The notes beneath the pieces were generated by a model that saw nothing but the letters and a program-made list of their open reading frames with translations, did no database searches and had not been told where the DNA came from. DNA of 64,000 nucleotides from JARFUG01 sp050485365 (GTDB lineage: Bacteria > Desulfobacterota > Desulfuromonadia > Desulfuromonadales > JACZKF01), in contig JBJHBH010000007.1 of assembly GCA_050485365.1 (NCBI GenBank), positions 3,417 through 67,416 of the forward strand, in the 5' to 3' direction. Below are positions 51,812-60,666 of this stretch, in pieces (the first letter of the stretch is position 1; each line of letters begins with the position of its first letter). The position numbers and the translations under genes are program-made.

Positions 51812-52624
51812 ATGATCTACAGACGCTTTATGGGAAGTTGCGCATTGCTGTTCTTCGGCCTTCTGGTCTTGGGGGGATGCGGCGATTCGAATCTCTTCTC
51901 GGGGATGGCCGACACCAATACATCCGCGGCGAAGCTCGACCGCGGCGTTGCGGCCCTGAGCACAGGGGAGTGGGATCTGGCAGTCGACCTTCTGGAGGAT
52001 CTCTACGCCAAAAACCCCAACGATCCGGCCATCAAGAAGTATCTGGCGAGCGCCTACGTCGGCAAGGCCGGCTTCGACACACTGACCCTGATCACCGAGA
52101 TCGCCAAAGCCCAGGAAACGAAAAAGGAGGGGAGCATCCTTTTCGACTCGGTTCTGGGGATTTTCTCCGACGCCGAAGGGGATCTCGGCGATCTCGATGC
52201 ACGGATCGCTCTGGTCGGCAACGCCCTTACGGTCCTTTGCGCACTCGACGACGGCGGGGAGATCAACCCGGACGCCATGTCCAAAGAGCAAAAGACCCAG
52301 GCCGGACTCTATGCCTCGGTGCAGACGATCCTCCTCACCGCCACGGTTCTGGAAGTGCAGAACACCGCAGAGCTCGACGCTCTGGAGGACGCGCAGATCG
52401 ACACCCTCGTCCGCACCAATTTCGCAGAGAACAAAGACGAGCTTGAGCGCAGCCTTACCATCGTCACCGTCGCCCGGGACGCTCTGATCGACTCCTTCGC
52501 CGGCGACGGTCGGGACAAGAACGACATCGGCGAGGAGTTCGACATCTTCATCGAGGAGATCGGCTTCGACGACGGCGTTCTCGATGAAGACGACCTCATC
52601 GCCTACCTTCAGATGACATTGTAA
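51812..52624 (+). CDS. Lipoprotein, TPR-like, unknown function
   Basis: 270 aa. Signal peptide with lipobox LGGC. The mature protein opens with a TPR-like helical repeat (LDRGVAALSTGEWDLAVDLL), then is mainly alpha-helical and Asp/Glu-rich at the end. The ATG at 51812 has GGGAGG upstream. It is 21 bases before an outer-membrane protein gene, so both are likely cotranscribed from the candidate sigma-54 promoter. No named family. Confidence 0.72.
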   Translation: MIYRRFMGSCALLFFGLLVLGGCGDSNLFSGMADTNTSAAKLDRGVAALSTGEWDLAVDLLEDLYAKNPNDPAIKKYLASAYVGKAGFDTLTLITEIAKAQETKKEGSILFDSVLGIFSDAEGDLGDLDARIALVGNALTVLCALDDGGEINPDAMSKEQKTQAGLYASVQTILLTATVLEVQNTAELDALEDAQIDTLVRTNFAENKDELERSLTIVTVARDALIDSFAGDGRDKNDIGEEFDIFIEEIGFDDGVLDEDDLIAYLQMTL

Positions 52625-52645
52625 TTTTCTTTTAAGGAGGAACTT

Positions 52646-53704
52646 GTGATTCGTTTCATTGCCGTTTTGATGCTCCTGGCGCTCTTCTGCTCCCCGGCCT
52701 TCGCCCGGGAGTTCCCGCATTTCTATCAGGGCGTTCGCCCGCTGGGGATGGGTGGGGCCTTTACCGCCGTCGCCGACGACGAAAACGCCCTTTTCTACAA
52801 TCCCGCCGGTCTCGCCGTCGTTCAGAAACGCCGGATCGCCCTCTTCAATCCCCTGGTCGTTTCGAGCGAGGGGAATTTCGACCTCTACAAAGACATCAAG
52901 GACACCGACTTCGACACCACCTCCGAGGTCGCCGACCTGATCCGCCGCAACATGGGCGACACGGCTCATTTCCGCACCGCCCTATTCCCCCATCTCGTCA
53001 CGACGAATTTCGGCATCGGCGTTCTTGGGCAGATTCAGGCCAACCTCGAAGCGAGAAACGTGGCCTTTCCGGAAGTGGATGCAGCCGCCCTCGGCACCGT
53101 CTCGGGGCATATTGGAGTCGCACACACCTTTTTCGACGAGATCCTGCGCGTCGGGGGCACCCTCAAGTACGTGACCGCCTCGCGCCTGAACGAGATCTAC
53201 ACGGCGGCCGACATCGCCGACCCCAATTTCGAAGACCGCATTGACGACGACATGCGTCGGGGAGGCGGCTTCGGGCTCGACCTCGGGGTCATGGCCACCG
53301 CTCCGGTCGTTCTGAAGCCGACCGTGGCCGTCGCCGTCCTCAACGTAGGGGATGTGAACCTCGGCGACGCCGGCAAGCTCCCCCAGCAGATCAACATCGG
53401 CACCTCGATCAGCCACGACGTTCTACCCTGGATGCGCCTGATCGGCGCTGCCGACTGGCTCGACGTCACCAACAACGTGGGGGAGGACAAGGACTTTTTC
53501 AAACGCACCCACTTCGGTCTTGAGGCGAAAATGCCCTATGTGTCTCTGCGCGCCGGCCTCTACCAGGGGTACGGCTCCTTCGGCGCCGGGCTCGACCTCA
53601 GATATCTACGACTCGAATACGCCAATTACGCCGCAGAGGTCGGCGCCTTCGCCGGCGGGCAGGCCGACCGCCGACACGTCGCACAGATCTCTCTCGGCTG
53701 GTGA
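52646..53704 (+). CDS. Outer-membrane beta-barrel protein, PorV/TraF-like
   Basis: 352 aa. Signal peptide ends SPAFA. FPHFYQGVRPLGMGGAFTAV and DENALFYNPAGLA are the N-terminal pattern of the PorV/TraF_2-like outer-membrane group. The start is a GTG with AAGGAGG upstream; C-terminus ends in ISLGW, aromatic as in barrels. Partner: the upstream lipoprotein. A strong terminator follows. Confidence 0.8.
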   Translation: MIRFIAVLMLLALFCSPAFAREFPHFYQGVRPLGMGGAFTAVADDENALFYNPAGLAVVQKRRIALFNPLVVSSEGNFDLYKDIKDTDFDTTSEVADLIRRNMGDTAHFRTALFPHLVTTNFGIGVLGQIQANLEARNVAFPEVDAAALGTVSGHIGVAHTFFDEILRVGGTLKYVTASRLNEIYTAADIADPNFEDRIDDDMRRGGGFGLDLGVMATAPVVLKPTVAVAVLNVGDVNLGDAGKLPQQINIGTSISHDVLPWMRLIGAADWLDVTNNVGEDKDFFKRTHFGLEAKMPYVSLRAGLYQGYGSFGAGLDLRYLRLEYANYAAEVGAFAGGQADRRHVAQISLGW

Positions 53705-53734
53705 TGTCCTAACGGTCGAAATCACGCGTTGAAT

Positions 53735-53779
53735 AAAGAAGAAGAGCCAGGCGTCGTCGGTGCCTGGCTCTTCTTCTTT
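53735..53779. terminator. Bidirectional intrinsic terminator, 18-bp stem
   Basis: Perfect arms AAAGAAGAAGAGCCAGGC (53735-53752) and GCCTGGCTCTTCTTCTTT (53762-53779) over a 9-base loop. The T/A-rich ends serve both strands. It lies between the convergent outer-membrane and phosphohexomutase genes. Confidence 0.9.
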
Positions 53780-53808
53780 GCTGTAAGGCGTCCGGCTTTC
53801 CGGACGAA

Positions 53809-55230
53809 TCACCCGCCGACGAAAGCGGAGGCCGCCTCCATGAGGCGATCGAGCTCGGCGGCGCTCGCCGCTTCGCCGTAGATCCGCACCACGGGCTCCG
53901 TCCCCGACTTGCGAAAGAGCATCCAGCTTCCGTCGCCGAAGAGATACTTCGAGCCGTCGATGGTGACGATCCTCTCGATGGTGCGGCCGCCGATCTGCGC
54001 AGGGGGGTTGGCGAGTTTTTCCGCCACCGCTTCTTCGAGCTCGGACGAGAGACGAAGATTCACGCGTCGGGTGTGGACTTCGCCGACGCGTCGGTAGAGA
54101 TCGGCCAAAAGCTCGCGCAGCGTCTTCCCTTCGACCGCCACCATCTCCGCGACCAGGAGACAGGCGAGGATTCCGTCCTTGTCGGGGACATGCCCGCCCA
54201 CCGTGAGCCCCGCGCTCTCCTCTCCGCCGACCATGATGCGGCCGTCGCGGATGAACTCCCCGATGAACTTGAATCCGACGGGGGTCTCCAGGACCTCGAG
54301 CCCGTGGTGTCGGGCGACGGCGTCGATGAGGTGGGACGTGGCGACCGAGCGGGCGACGGCCCCCTTCTCCTTACGGCGTCGAACAAAATAGTCGGTCAGC
54401 AGCGCCAGGACGTAGTTCGGCTCGATGTAGGAGCCGTCGGCGTCGAGGATGCCGTAGCGATCGGCGTCTCCGTCGGTGGCGAGCCCCAGGCGGATGTCCG
54501 GATCACTTTTGACCAGGGTGATGAAGTCGCCGATGTTGCTCTCGGCCGGTTCGGGGGGATATCCGCCAAAATACGGATCGGGATGATCGTTGATGACGAC
54601 GGCATCGACACCGGCCTCCCGCAGCAGGGTGTCGAGATATCCGCGCGCCGTGCCGTACAGAGGATTGAGCGCGATCTTCAGCCCTGCCGAGCCGATGGCC
54701 GAAAAATCGACGAGCCGCCGAAGCGCCGCGAAATAATCGTCGCGCGGGTCGATGTCCTCCACCAGTGCGGCGTCATAGGCGCGGTTCAGCGGCATCTCCT
54801 TGAAGCAGATCTCCCCGAGCATTGCATTGGCCCTCACTTCTATGTCGCGGGTCGTCTCGGGGAGCGCGGGACCGCCCCAGGCGGGGGAAAACTTCAAACC
54901 GTTGTAGTCGAAAGGGTTGTGACTGGCGGTGAAGTTGATCCCGCCGGCGGCCTTGCGCTTCAAAATCTCGAAGGCGATGACGGGGGTCGGCGTATCGCGA
55001 TCGCACAGAAACGATTTGATCCCCGCGCCGGCGAGGACCCGGACGGTTTCGCGGGCGAAATTCCGTCCCATGAAGCGGGCGTCGTATCCGACCACGACCC
55101 CTTTTTCATGGAGTCCCGCGGCTCGCAGATGATCGGCGATCGCCTGCGTGACGACACGCACATTATCCATGGTGAAATCTTCACACAGGATCCCCCTCCA
55201 GCCGGAGGTTCCAAAACTGATCCGCGCCAT
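53809..55230 (-). CDS. Phosphoglucomutase/phosphomannomutase family enzyme
   Basis: 473 aa, four-domain alpha-D-phosphohexomutase. Catalytic phosphoserine loop TASHNP (near residue 105), metal site ATDGDADRYG, sugar-binding GGEESAG, and phosphate-binding FRKSGTEP. It interconverts hexose 1- and 6-phosphates for cell-envelope sugars. The start at 55230 is the conserved MARISFGTSGWRG, preferred over an upstream frame; GGAGGACG precedes it. Confidence 0.93.
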   Translation of the reverse strand: MARISFGTSGWRGILCEDFTMDNVRVVTQAIADHLRAAGLHEKGVVVGYDARFMGRNFARETVRVLAGAGIKSFLCDRDTPTPVIAFEILKRKAAGGINFTASHNPFDYNGLKFSPAWGGPALPETTRDIEVRANAMLGEICFKEMPLNRAYDAALVEDIDPRDDYFAALRRLVDFSAIGSAGLKIALNPLYGTARGYLDTLLREAGVDAVVINDHPDPYFGGYPPEPAESNIGDFITLVKSDPDIRLGLATDGDADRYGILDADGSYIEPNYVLALLTDYFVRRRKEKGAVARSVATSHLIDAVARHHGLEVLETPVGFKFIGEFIRDGRIMVGGEESAGLTVGGHVPDKDGILACLLVAEMVAVEGKTLRELLADLYRRVGEVHTRRVNLRLSSELEEAVAEKLANPPAQIGGRTIERIVTIDGSKYLFGDGSWMLFRKSGTEPVVRIYGEAASAAELDRLMEAASAFVGG

Positions 55231-55354
55231 ACGCTGTCGTCCTCCTCGATGACTGCAATTATGAAAGGCCACCCCCTTCGGGGCGACCAATAGGATACCA
55301 TATTTCCAAGAGCAATGTGAGAATGGGTTTAAAAATGTGCCCTCCGAAAAGTGC

Positions 55355-55645
55355 TCAAGCACCGCCTTCAGGATTGAAGAGCCTGGGCGGGCGGTAGCCG
55401 CGAAGCCCTTCGACGTAGGGGCAGTCGGCGGGCAAGACTCCCATCCGCACGTTCTTCTCGGTGAGCGGAGCGCACCCCGGGCGCGCCTCGTGACGCCTCT
55501 CGTAAACGGCGCAGCGGCGGGTTTTCAGGTCGAGAAATTCGCACGGCTCGTCGGTATAGAAGATCTCTCCGTCGATATCGAGTTTCTCGTAGCAGCAACG
55601 GCCGCATCCGCGGCACTTCTCTTCCCAGGAATCGTCTCTGTTCAC
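55355..55645 (-). CDS. YkgJ-family cysteine cluster protein
   Basis: 96 aa, with CRGCGRCC then PCEFLD, RRCAVYERR and GVLPADCPY: the CxxCxxCC and later Cys pattern of the YkgJ family, thought to hold a metal (Zn or Fe-S) cluster. Start: two in-frame GTG codons exist; the one at 55645 has GGAGGTGATC seven bases upstream, a near-perfect ribosome site, while that at 55654 overlaps this site and is unlikely to be used. Confidence 0.82.
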   Translation of the reverse strand: MNRDDSWEEKCRGCGRCCYEKLDIDGEIFYTDEPCEFLDLKTRRCAVYERRHEARPGCAPLTEKNVRMGVLPADCPYVEGLRGYRPPRLFNPEGGA

Positions 55646-55747
55646 CTCGATCACCTCCGCCTGCCAACCTAATCGAAAGAGGTGGTCACGGTCAACTCCC
55701 GCGAAACGTCCGGCGGCAGAATTTCCCCCGGGGGTCGCATTTCATTC

Positions 55748-55776
55748 TTGACTTTCTTCGACTTAGGCGATAAAAA
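55748..55776 (+). promoter_or_regulatory. Candidate promoter of the PxxKW gene
   Basis: TTGACT (55748-55753, 5 of 6), 17-base spacer, TAAAAA (55771-55776, 4 of 6), 52 bases before the ATG. Confidence 0.55.
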
Positions 55777-55827
55777 TGAGCGTTCTGATCCACACGCCAA
55801 ACCGATATCTCATGAAGGAGAAAACAT

Positions 55828-56118
55828 ATGCAGTGCCAGACTGTCCTCCCCGGTACCGAATGCACCTTCTGGTCGAAGCAGGGATGCAACTTCATCGGCA
55901 ACTCCTGCCAGACCCTCGTTGAGGAATGCCAGGGGTGCGATCGCATCGTCGAGGGAACCATCGGCCAGGTCTGCTCGGTCGCCCCGTCCCCCAAGCAGAA
56001 GTGGGCTCAGGGTCTTTGCAACATGGCGACTCACCGCAAGGTTGAGATCCAGTCCGCCGAGAGCAAGGCCGTCAACCCCCTCAAGGCGAGCAAGAAGGCT
56101 TCGGCCAAGAAGAAATAA
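55828..56118 (+). CDS. PxxKW-family cysteine-rich protein
   Basis: 96 aa with seven cysteines in MQCQTVLPGTECTFWSKQGC, CQTLVEECQGCDRIV, and CSVAPSPKQKWAQGLCNMA; PKQKW is the PxxKW signature. The C-terminus is a Lys/Ala-rich tail (KASKKASAKKK). Strong ribosome site AAGGAGA, a good promoter and a strong terminator form an isolated monocistronic unit. It is probably an abundant metal- or nucleic-acid-binding protein; function unknown. Confidence 0.82.
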   Translation: MQCQTVLPGTECTFWSKQGCNFIGNSCQTLVEECQGCDRIVEGTIGQVCSVAPSPKQKWAQGLCNMATHRKVEIQSAESKAVNPLKASKKASAKKK

Positions 56119-56151
56119 ACCGGGGCAAGACGCTCGGAACGGAAGAATTGG

Positions 56152-56181
56152 AAAAAGGCAGGCGCTTCGCCTGCCTTTTTT
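56152..56181. terminator. Intrinsic bidirectional terminator
   Basis: AAAAAGGCAGGCG (56152-56164), CTT loop, CGCCTGCCTTTTT (56168-56180) and a further T. It ends the PxxKW gene and, on the other strand, lrgB. Confidence 0.92.
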
Positions 56182-56189
56182 CGTTCCGG

Positions 56190-56885
56190 TCAGAAGAACA
56201 ACAGGACGAGCAGCGGCAGAAGGAAGGCGGTGATGAGGCCGTTCAGCCCGATGGCCAGCCCGGAGACCGCCCCGCCCAGGCGATCGACTTCGAGCATGCG
56301 CGCCGTTCCGATGCCGTGAGAGGCGGTCCCGACGGCCAAACCGACGGCGGCCGGGCTCTTGATCCCGATCAGGCGGCAGAACTCCGGACCGCACACCGCC
56401 CCGATGCACCCGGTTATCACCACGATGGCGGCGGTGAGAGGGGCAATCCCCCCGATCTTCTCGGCCAGGCCGATGGCGATGGGGGTGGTGACCGACTTGG
56501 GCGCGAGCGACAGGACGACCTCCCGGCTTGCGCCGAGGAGCCATGCGAGCCCGCAGGCGGTCACGACGGACGTGATCGCCCCGGCCAGAACCCCGATGAG
56601 GATCGGCCCGCGCTTTGCCGCGATCTCGTGGCGGCGCACGTAAAGGGGGAAGGCCAGAGCGACAACGGCAGGCCCGAGAAGAAAGAGGATGATGCGCCCC
56701 CCGTTGGCGTAGTCCTCGTAGGGGATGCCGGCAAGAAGCAAAAAGGCCATGACGGTGACGATCGACACCGCCACGGGGTTGAGTAGGATGCTCCGGGTGC
56801 GTTGATACCCCAGCTGCGCGACGGCGTACACTCCGACGGTCAGAGCGACGCCGAACAGAGGTGTGGCGACGAGCTCACTCCACAT
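56190..56885 (-). CDS. lrgB: LrgB/CidB family membrane protein
   Basis: 231 aa, six to seven membrane segments, with the LrgB hallmark LAPKSVTTPIAIGLAEKIGG and VGTASHGIGTAR. Together with LrgA it is a holin-like or solute/pyruvate-handling pair in the inner membrane. It overlaps lrgA by 11 bases. Confidence 0.93.
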   Translation of the reverse strand: MWSELVATPLFGVALTVGVYAVAQLGYQRTRSILLNPVAVSIVTVMAFLLLAGIPYEDYANGGRIILFLLGPAVVALAFPLYVRRHEIAAKRGPILIGVLAGAITSVVTACGLAWLLGASREVVLSLAPKSVTTPIAIGLAEKIGGIAPLTAAIVVITGCIGAVCGPEFCRLIGIKSPAAVGLAVGTASHGIGTARMLEVDRLGGAVSGLAIGLNGLITAFLLPLLVLLFF

Positions 56886-57231
56886 GCCGACGCCCCTCCC
56901 TTTTTTCGAGACGCGCCTCGACCCAGCCGGTGACGGCCATAACGACGAAGGTGCTCACGACCATCGCGACGACGATGGGGAGCCATTCGCGCCCGATCAG
57001 ATCGAAGTAGACCATCACCCCCACGCCGGCGGGGACAAAGAAGAGCGCCATGTGCGACAGGAGCAGCTCGGAGGCCTCCTTGATCCATTCATGCCGCACG
57101 ATCCCAGCGCACAGCGCCGCCAGCAGGAGCACCATCCCGATCACGCTTCCGGGTATCGGCACGTTCCACGCCGTCGACGCCGCCTCTCCGAGAAACAAAA
57201 AGAGCAGCAGAAGGGCCATCCCGCGAATCAT
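56875..57231 (-). CDS. lrgA: LrgA/CidA family membrane protein
   Basis: 118 aa, four membrane segments, with VPIPGSVIGMVLLLAAL and FFVPAGVGVMVY, family signatures. The holin-like partner of LrgB. It follows a TPR gene by seven bases, so all three are probably cotranscribed. Confidence 0.92.
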   Translation of the reverse strand: MIRGMALLLLFLFLGEAASTAWNVPIPGSVIGMVLLLAALCAGIVRHEWIKEASELLLSHMALFFVPAGVGVMVYFDLIGREWLPIVVAMVVSTFVVMAVTGWVEARLEKREGRRHVE

Positions 57232-57238
57232 CTTCCCC

Positions 57239-58024
57239 TCACAGCTCGGCTTTGAGCCCCTCGATCACCGCCGCCACCTCGTCGCGGATCTCTTCGGACC
57301 CCGCTGAGGTTTCGCGCAGCATGAACTCCTGAAAGAAGTGGAGCGCCTCGCGCGGCTCTTCCTTGTCGAGACAGATGTTGCCGAGGGTCAGGTAGGCGAA
57401 GGTGAACCCCGGATCGAGGCGCAGCGCCTCGCGGCACTCGCGCTCGGCCCCCTCGATGTCTTCCACGTCGTAATACATTTCGGCCAGATTGTAGTGCGCC
57501 TGGGCGTCCTCGGGATCGAGCTCGATCACGCGGCGATACTGACGCAGCGCCTCCTCGTTCTGCCCGGCGGCGTACAGGGCGTCTCCGAAGGAGTTGAGGG
57601 CGAAGACCGAATCGGGCTCGATCTCAAGGGCCTTGCGGTACGATTGAAGGGCGGAGTCGATCTCTTCGCGGCTGAACTGGACCAACCCGATGCTCACCAG
57701 GGCGTCGGACTGGCCGGGATCGAGCTGCAGGATCTCACGGTAGACCGCCAACGCCTCCTCGGGATTTCGCGCCTCAAAGAGGGCGTCGCCCAGATCGAAG
57801 AGGAGATCGACGTCGTCGGGGGCGAGCTCTTTGGCCCGGCGCAGCGACGCAATTCCTTCGGCCGTCTTTCCCTCCTCGACGAGGGCCTCCCCCAGCATGT
57901 GATGAATATCGGCGCGCTCCGGCGCCAAGGCGGCCGCCTCACCAAAGACGCGCACGGCGCTTCGATAATCGCCGATCTCCATGGCCTCTCTCCCCTTTAT
58001 GAGGAGCCGTTCGAATTCCTGCAT
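57239..58024 (-). CDS. Tetratricopeptide-repeat protein
   Basis: 261 aa, no signal sequence. About six TPR units from residue 15, for example ADIHHMLGEALVEEGKTAEG, SDALVSIGLVQFSREEIDSA and AQAHYNLAEMYYDVEDIEGA, the latter with the classic small residues at positions 8 and 20. It lies upstream of lrgAB. Partner unknown. Confidence 0.85.
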   Translation of the reverse strand: MQEFERLLIKGREAMEIGDYRSAVRVFGEAAALAPERADIHHMLGEALVEEGKTAEGIASLRRAKELAPDDVDLLFDLGDALFEARNPEEALAVYREILQLDPGQSDALVSIGLVQFSREEIDSALQSYRKALEIEPDSVFALNSFGDALYAAGQNEEALRQYRRVIELDPEDAQAHYNLAEMYYDVEDIEGAERECREALRLDPGFTFAYLTLGNICLDKEEPREALHFFQEFMLRETSAGSEEIRDEVAAVIEGLKAEL

Positions 58025-58070
58025 TGCTTCATCCTTTCAGAAATAAGGCTGAAATTCCAAAGTTTTGTCA

Positions 58071-59360
58071 CTAGTCCGCAATCGCTTCGAGCCCCTCCAG
58101 CAGCCCCATGGGGGAGGCTTCGACGACGACGGTTCGAACGCCGAGAACCTGGCCGAGCTCTTCGACGCTCATGTCGTCGAGAAAGACGTCCTCTCCCTCG
58201 CGAAGAACGACATCCGGGACGAACAAGACCGGCGTGCCGACCTTCCCCTGCAACTGCTCGGCGACGTCCTTTCCGGTCAACAGACCGGCGACGGTCACCT
58301 GGCCGCCGAAGAACCGATTGCGGATTCGATGCACGGCGATGCGCACACCGGTCGCTGCGCGAAGATCTTCGGCAAACGATTCGAGCTCCGGCGCGAACGA
58401 CTCGCCGGTAAAGACGGAGACGGCAGGGGCATCCAAGGGGGCCGCCTCCTGCAGCGTGTCGCTTGCCTGGCGACGAAAGAGCGCCACCATGCCGACGCCG
58501 TTTTCGATCTGCGGCAGATCCTCGTAGGCCTCGAGAGGGGGAAACGGGAGCTCGGCCCGAAGATAGAGCTCGTCGGCGGCAAAGACGAAACGGCTTTCGC
58601 CCCCGGAGCCGAAGCGCGCTTGGGCGTGATGGATCTGTTCGAGAACTCGGCGCGCCTCGACGCGGGTCGGGGTGCGCAGCGCGGGCAGCCTGTCGCGATA
58701 GCCGGTCAGGCCGACGGGGACCACCGCGAGGGAACACACCTGCGGATAGAGGGCGTGGAGATCGTCCATCGTCTTTTGAAGATCGTCCCCGTCGTTGATC
58801 CCCGGGCACAGAACGATCTGAGTGTGGATCGTGATCCCGGCGGCGGCCAGACGCCCGAGGACTTCGAGGATGGGCGGCGCCCGTCGCCCCAGCAACTTTT
58901 CGCGAAGCTGATCGTCGGTGGCATGAACCGAAACGTAAAGGGGTGAGAGGCGCTGTTCGATAATGCGATCGAGCGCCTCGTCCTCGATGTTGGTGAGTGT
59001 GACGTAGGCGCCGTACAGAAAGGAGAAGCGGTAATCCTCGTCCTTGACGTAGAGGGTGCGCCGCATCCCGCGGGGAAGTTGGTGGACGAAGCAGAACAGG
59101 CAGTTGTTTCCGCATTGCGTCGGTTCGGGGTGGGGGAAATGCAGGCCGAGGGGCTCGTCGGCGTCCTTCTCGAACTCCAGATCCCACAACTCGCCCCCCT
59201 TCTTCTCGACCTCGATCAGAAGCTGCTCCTCGGCGCCGGCGAGCTCCATGTCGACCAGATCGCGCACGGGACGGCCGTTCACGGAGAGAATCGTGTCGCC
59301 GGGTTCCAGTTCGAGCTCTTCGGCGATGCTCCCGGCATCGACGGCAAGAATTTCAAGCAT
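58071..59360 (-). CDS. DUF512 radical-SAM protein with PDZ-like N-terminus
   Basis: About 430 aa. N-terminal PDZ-like domain (LEILAVDAGSIAEELELEPG), a radical-SAM-like core with CGNNCLFCFVHQLPRGMR (C-x3-C-x2-C) and a C-terminal DUF512 domain (LLTGKDV). Members are found in clostridia and delta-type bacteria; function unknown. The start at 59360 (MLEI) fits family N-termini; an ATG 12 bases upstream abuts its own AGGA and is less likely. Confidence 0.85.
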   Translation of the reverse strand: MLEILAVDAGSIAEELELEPGDTILSVNGRPVRDLVDMELAGAEEQLLIEVEKKGGELWDLEFEKDADEPLGLHFPHPEPTQCGNNCLFCFVHQLPRGMRRTLYVKDEDYRFSFLYGAYVTLTNIEDEALDRIIEQRLSPLYVSVHATDDQLREKLLGRRAPPILEVLGRLAAAGITIHTQIVLCPGINDGDDLQKTMDDLHALYPQVCSLAVVPVGLTGYRDRLPALRTPTRVEARRVLEQIHHAQARFGSGGESRFVFAADELYLRAELPFPPLEAYEDLPQIENGVGMVALFRRQASDTLQEAAPLDAPAVSVFTGESFAPELESFAEDLRAATGVRIAVHRIRNRFFGGQVTVAGLLTGKDVAEQLQGKVGTPVLFVPDVVLREGEDVFLDDMSVEELGQVLGVRTVVVEASPMGLLEGLEAIAD

Positions 59361-59418
59361 GACGTCGCTCATTCCTGCAAGCGGCAAAGGGGGGAAGTGC
59401 GCAAGACCCCTTTAGACA

Positions 59419-59454
59419 AATGTCCCCGGAGGCATCGCGGCCACCGGGGACATT
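59419..59454. terminator. 11-bp hairpin after hfq
   Basis: Arms AATGTCCCCGG and CCGGGGACATT pair perfectly over 14 bases, just past the hfq stop on the minus strand. U-rich context (ACATTTGTC) is modest; likely hfq terminator or RNA-stabilising stem. Confidence 0.55.
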
Positions 59455-59483
59455 GATCGAGAGGGAAGTGACGAGAGGTGCCC

Positions 59484-59717
59484 TTATTCCCTGCTGCCGT
59501 GCAGACGGAAGGAGCCGTCCGCCGAGGTGATGGAAGAGATGGCATGCTTGTAGAGCAGGATATCTCCGCCGCTTTCAATCAGCACGCAGAAGCTGTCGAA
59601 CGATTTGATGTACCCCTCCAGTTTCTCCCCGGACATCATCACGACGGTGACGCGCACCCTTTCCTTACGGGCCTGATTGAGATACTGATCCTGGATATTG
59701 AATGGGGTTTTAGCCAT
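59484..59717 (-). CDS. hfq: RNA chaperone Hfq
   Basis: 77 aa. Sm1 region (FNIQDQYLNQARKERVRVTV), Gly in SGEKLEGYI, and Sm2 YKHAISSI. It forms a hexamer that pairs small RNAs with mRNA. The ATG at 59717 follows GGAG. It overlaps the 3' end of miaA by 8 bases, the conserved miaA-hfq order. Confidence 0.97.
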   Translation of the reverse strand: MAKTPFNIQDQYLNQARKERVRVTVVMMSGEKLEGYIKSFDSFCVLIESGGDILLYKHAISSITSADGSFRLHGSRE

Positions 59718-60651
59718 AGCCGCTCCTTTGATCACGCATAAAATTTTCAATCAACAAGTGGATTTTATCAGACTCCTCCAAGGAATCAAGCCAAAACATT
59801 TGAGCCGTCTTCGCAAACCAGGTGGTCTGACGTTTGGCGTAGCGGCGGGTGTTGCGCTGGATCAGCTCGATCATCTGCGCCGCCGAAATCTCGCCTCGCA
59901 GATGCCGCACCGCCTCCTGATAGCCGATGGTGCGAAGACCCTTGCACTCGGGCGAGAATCCGCGCTCCAGCAGCGAGCGGGTCTCCTCCACCAGGCCGTC
60001 CGCCACCATCTGCTCGACGCGGCGATCGATGCGGGAATAGAGCTCGGGGCGCGCCGGAGCGATGCCGATGTGCAGAGTGCGAAAGGGGCGCTCACCGAAG
60101 GCGTGCCTGCGCTGCATCTCGGAGAGGCGCTCGCCGCTGCGCGTCCAGACTTCGAGCCCCCGCACGATGCGCACCAGATCCCTGGGCGAGAGGCGGGCGG
60201 CCAGCGCCGGATCGGCCGTTTCCAACCGCCGGTGCAGCGTCCCTTCGCCCTGCTGCGCTTCGACGGCGAGAAGGTGCCGGCGCAACTCGGCATCGGCGGC
60301 GGGAGCCTCCACGAGCCCCTCGGTGAGGGCGCGGATATAGAGCCCGGTCCCCCCGACGACGACGGGGAGCGCGCCGCGGCGATGGGTCTCCTCGGCGGCC
60401 TTCCGACCCAGGCGGGCGAAGTCCGCCGCGGTGAAGCCTTCGTCGGGCTCGACCACATCGATAAGATGATGGCGCAGCGCCGCTCTTTCCTGCGCGTTCG
60501 GCTTGGCGGTGCCGATGTCCATGCCGCGATAGACCTGACGCGAATCGGCGGAGATCGCCTCGATCCTGTACGCCCGGGCGAGGCGTACCGCCAGGGCCGT
60601 CTTTCCCGAAGCGGTCGGACCGGCGATGATGACGAGGGGGATCTGCTGCAT
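59710..60651 (-). CDS. miaA: tRNA dimethylallyltransferase MiaA
   Basis: 313 aa. P-loop GPTASGKT (residues 11-18), substrate-binding SADSRQVYRGMDIGTAKP, GGTGLYIRAL and the C-terminal RNTRRYAKRQTTWF. It transfers a dimethylallyl group to A37 of UNN-reading tRNAs. It is 15 bases after mutL and overlaps hfq. Confidence 0.97.
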   Translation of the reverse strand: MQQIPLVIIAGPTASGKTALAVRLARAYRIEAISADSRQVYRGMDIGTAKPNAQERAALRHHLIDVVEPDEGFTAADFARLGRKAAEETHRRGALPVVVGGTGLYIRALTEGLVEAPAADAELRRHLLAVEAQQGEGTLHRRLETADPALAARLSPRDLVRIVRGLEVWTRSGERLSEMQRRHAFGERPFRTLHIGIAPARPELYSRIDRRVEQMVADGLVEETRSLLERGFSPECKGLRTIGYQEAVRHLRGEISAAQMIELIQRNTRRYAKRQTTWFAKTAQMFWLDSLEESDKIHLLIENFMRDQRSGYG

Positions 60652-60666
60652 AGGAAGGCGGCCGGC

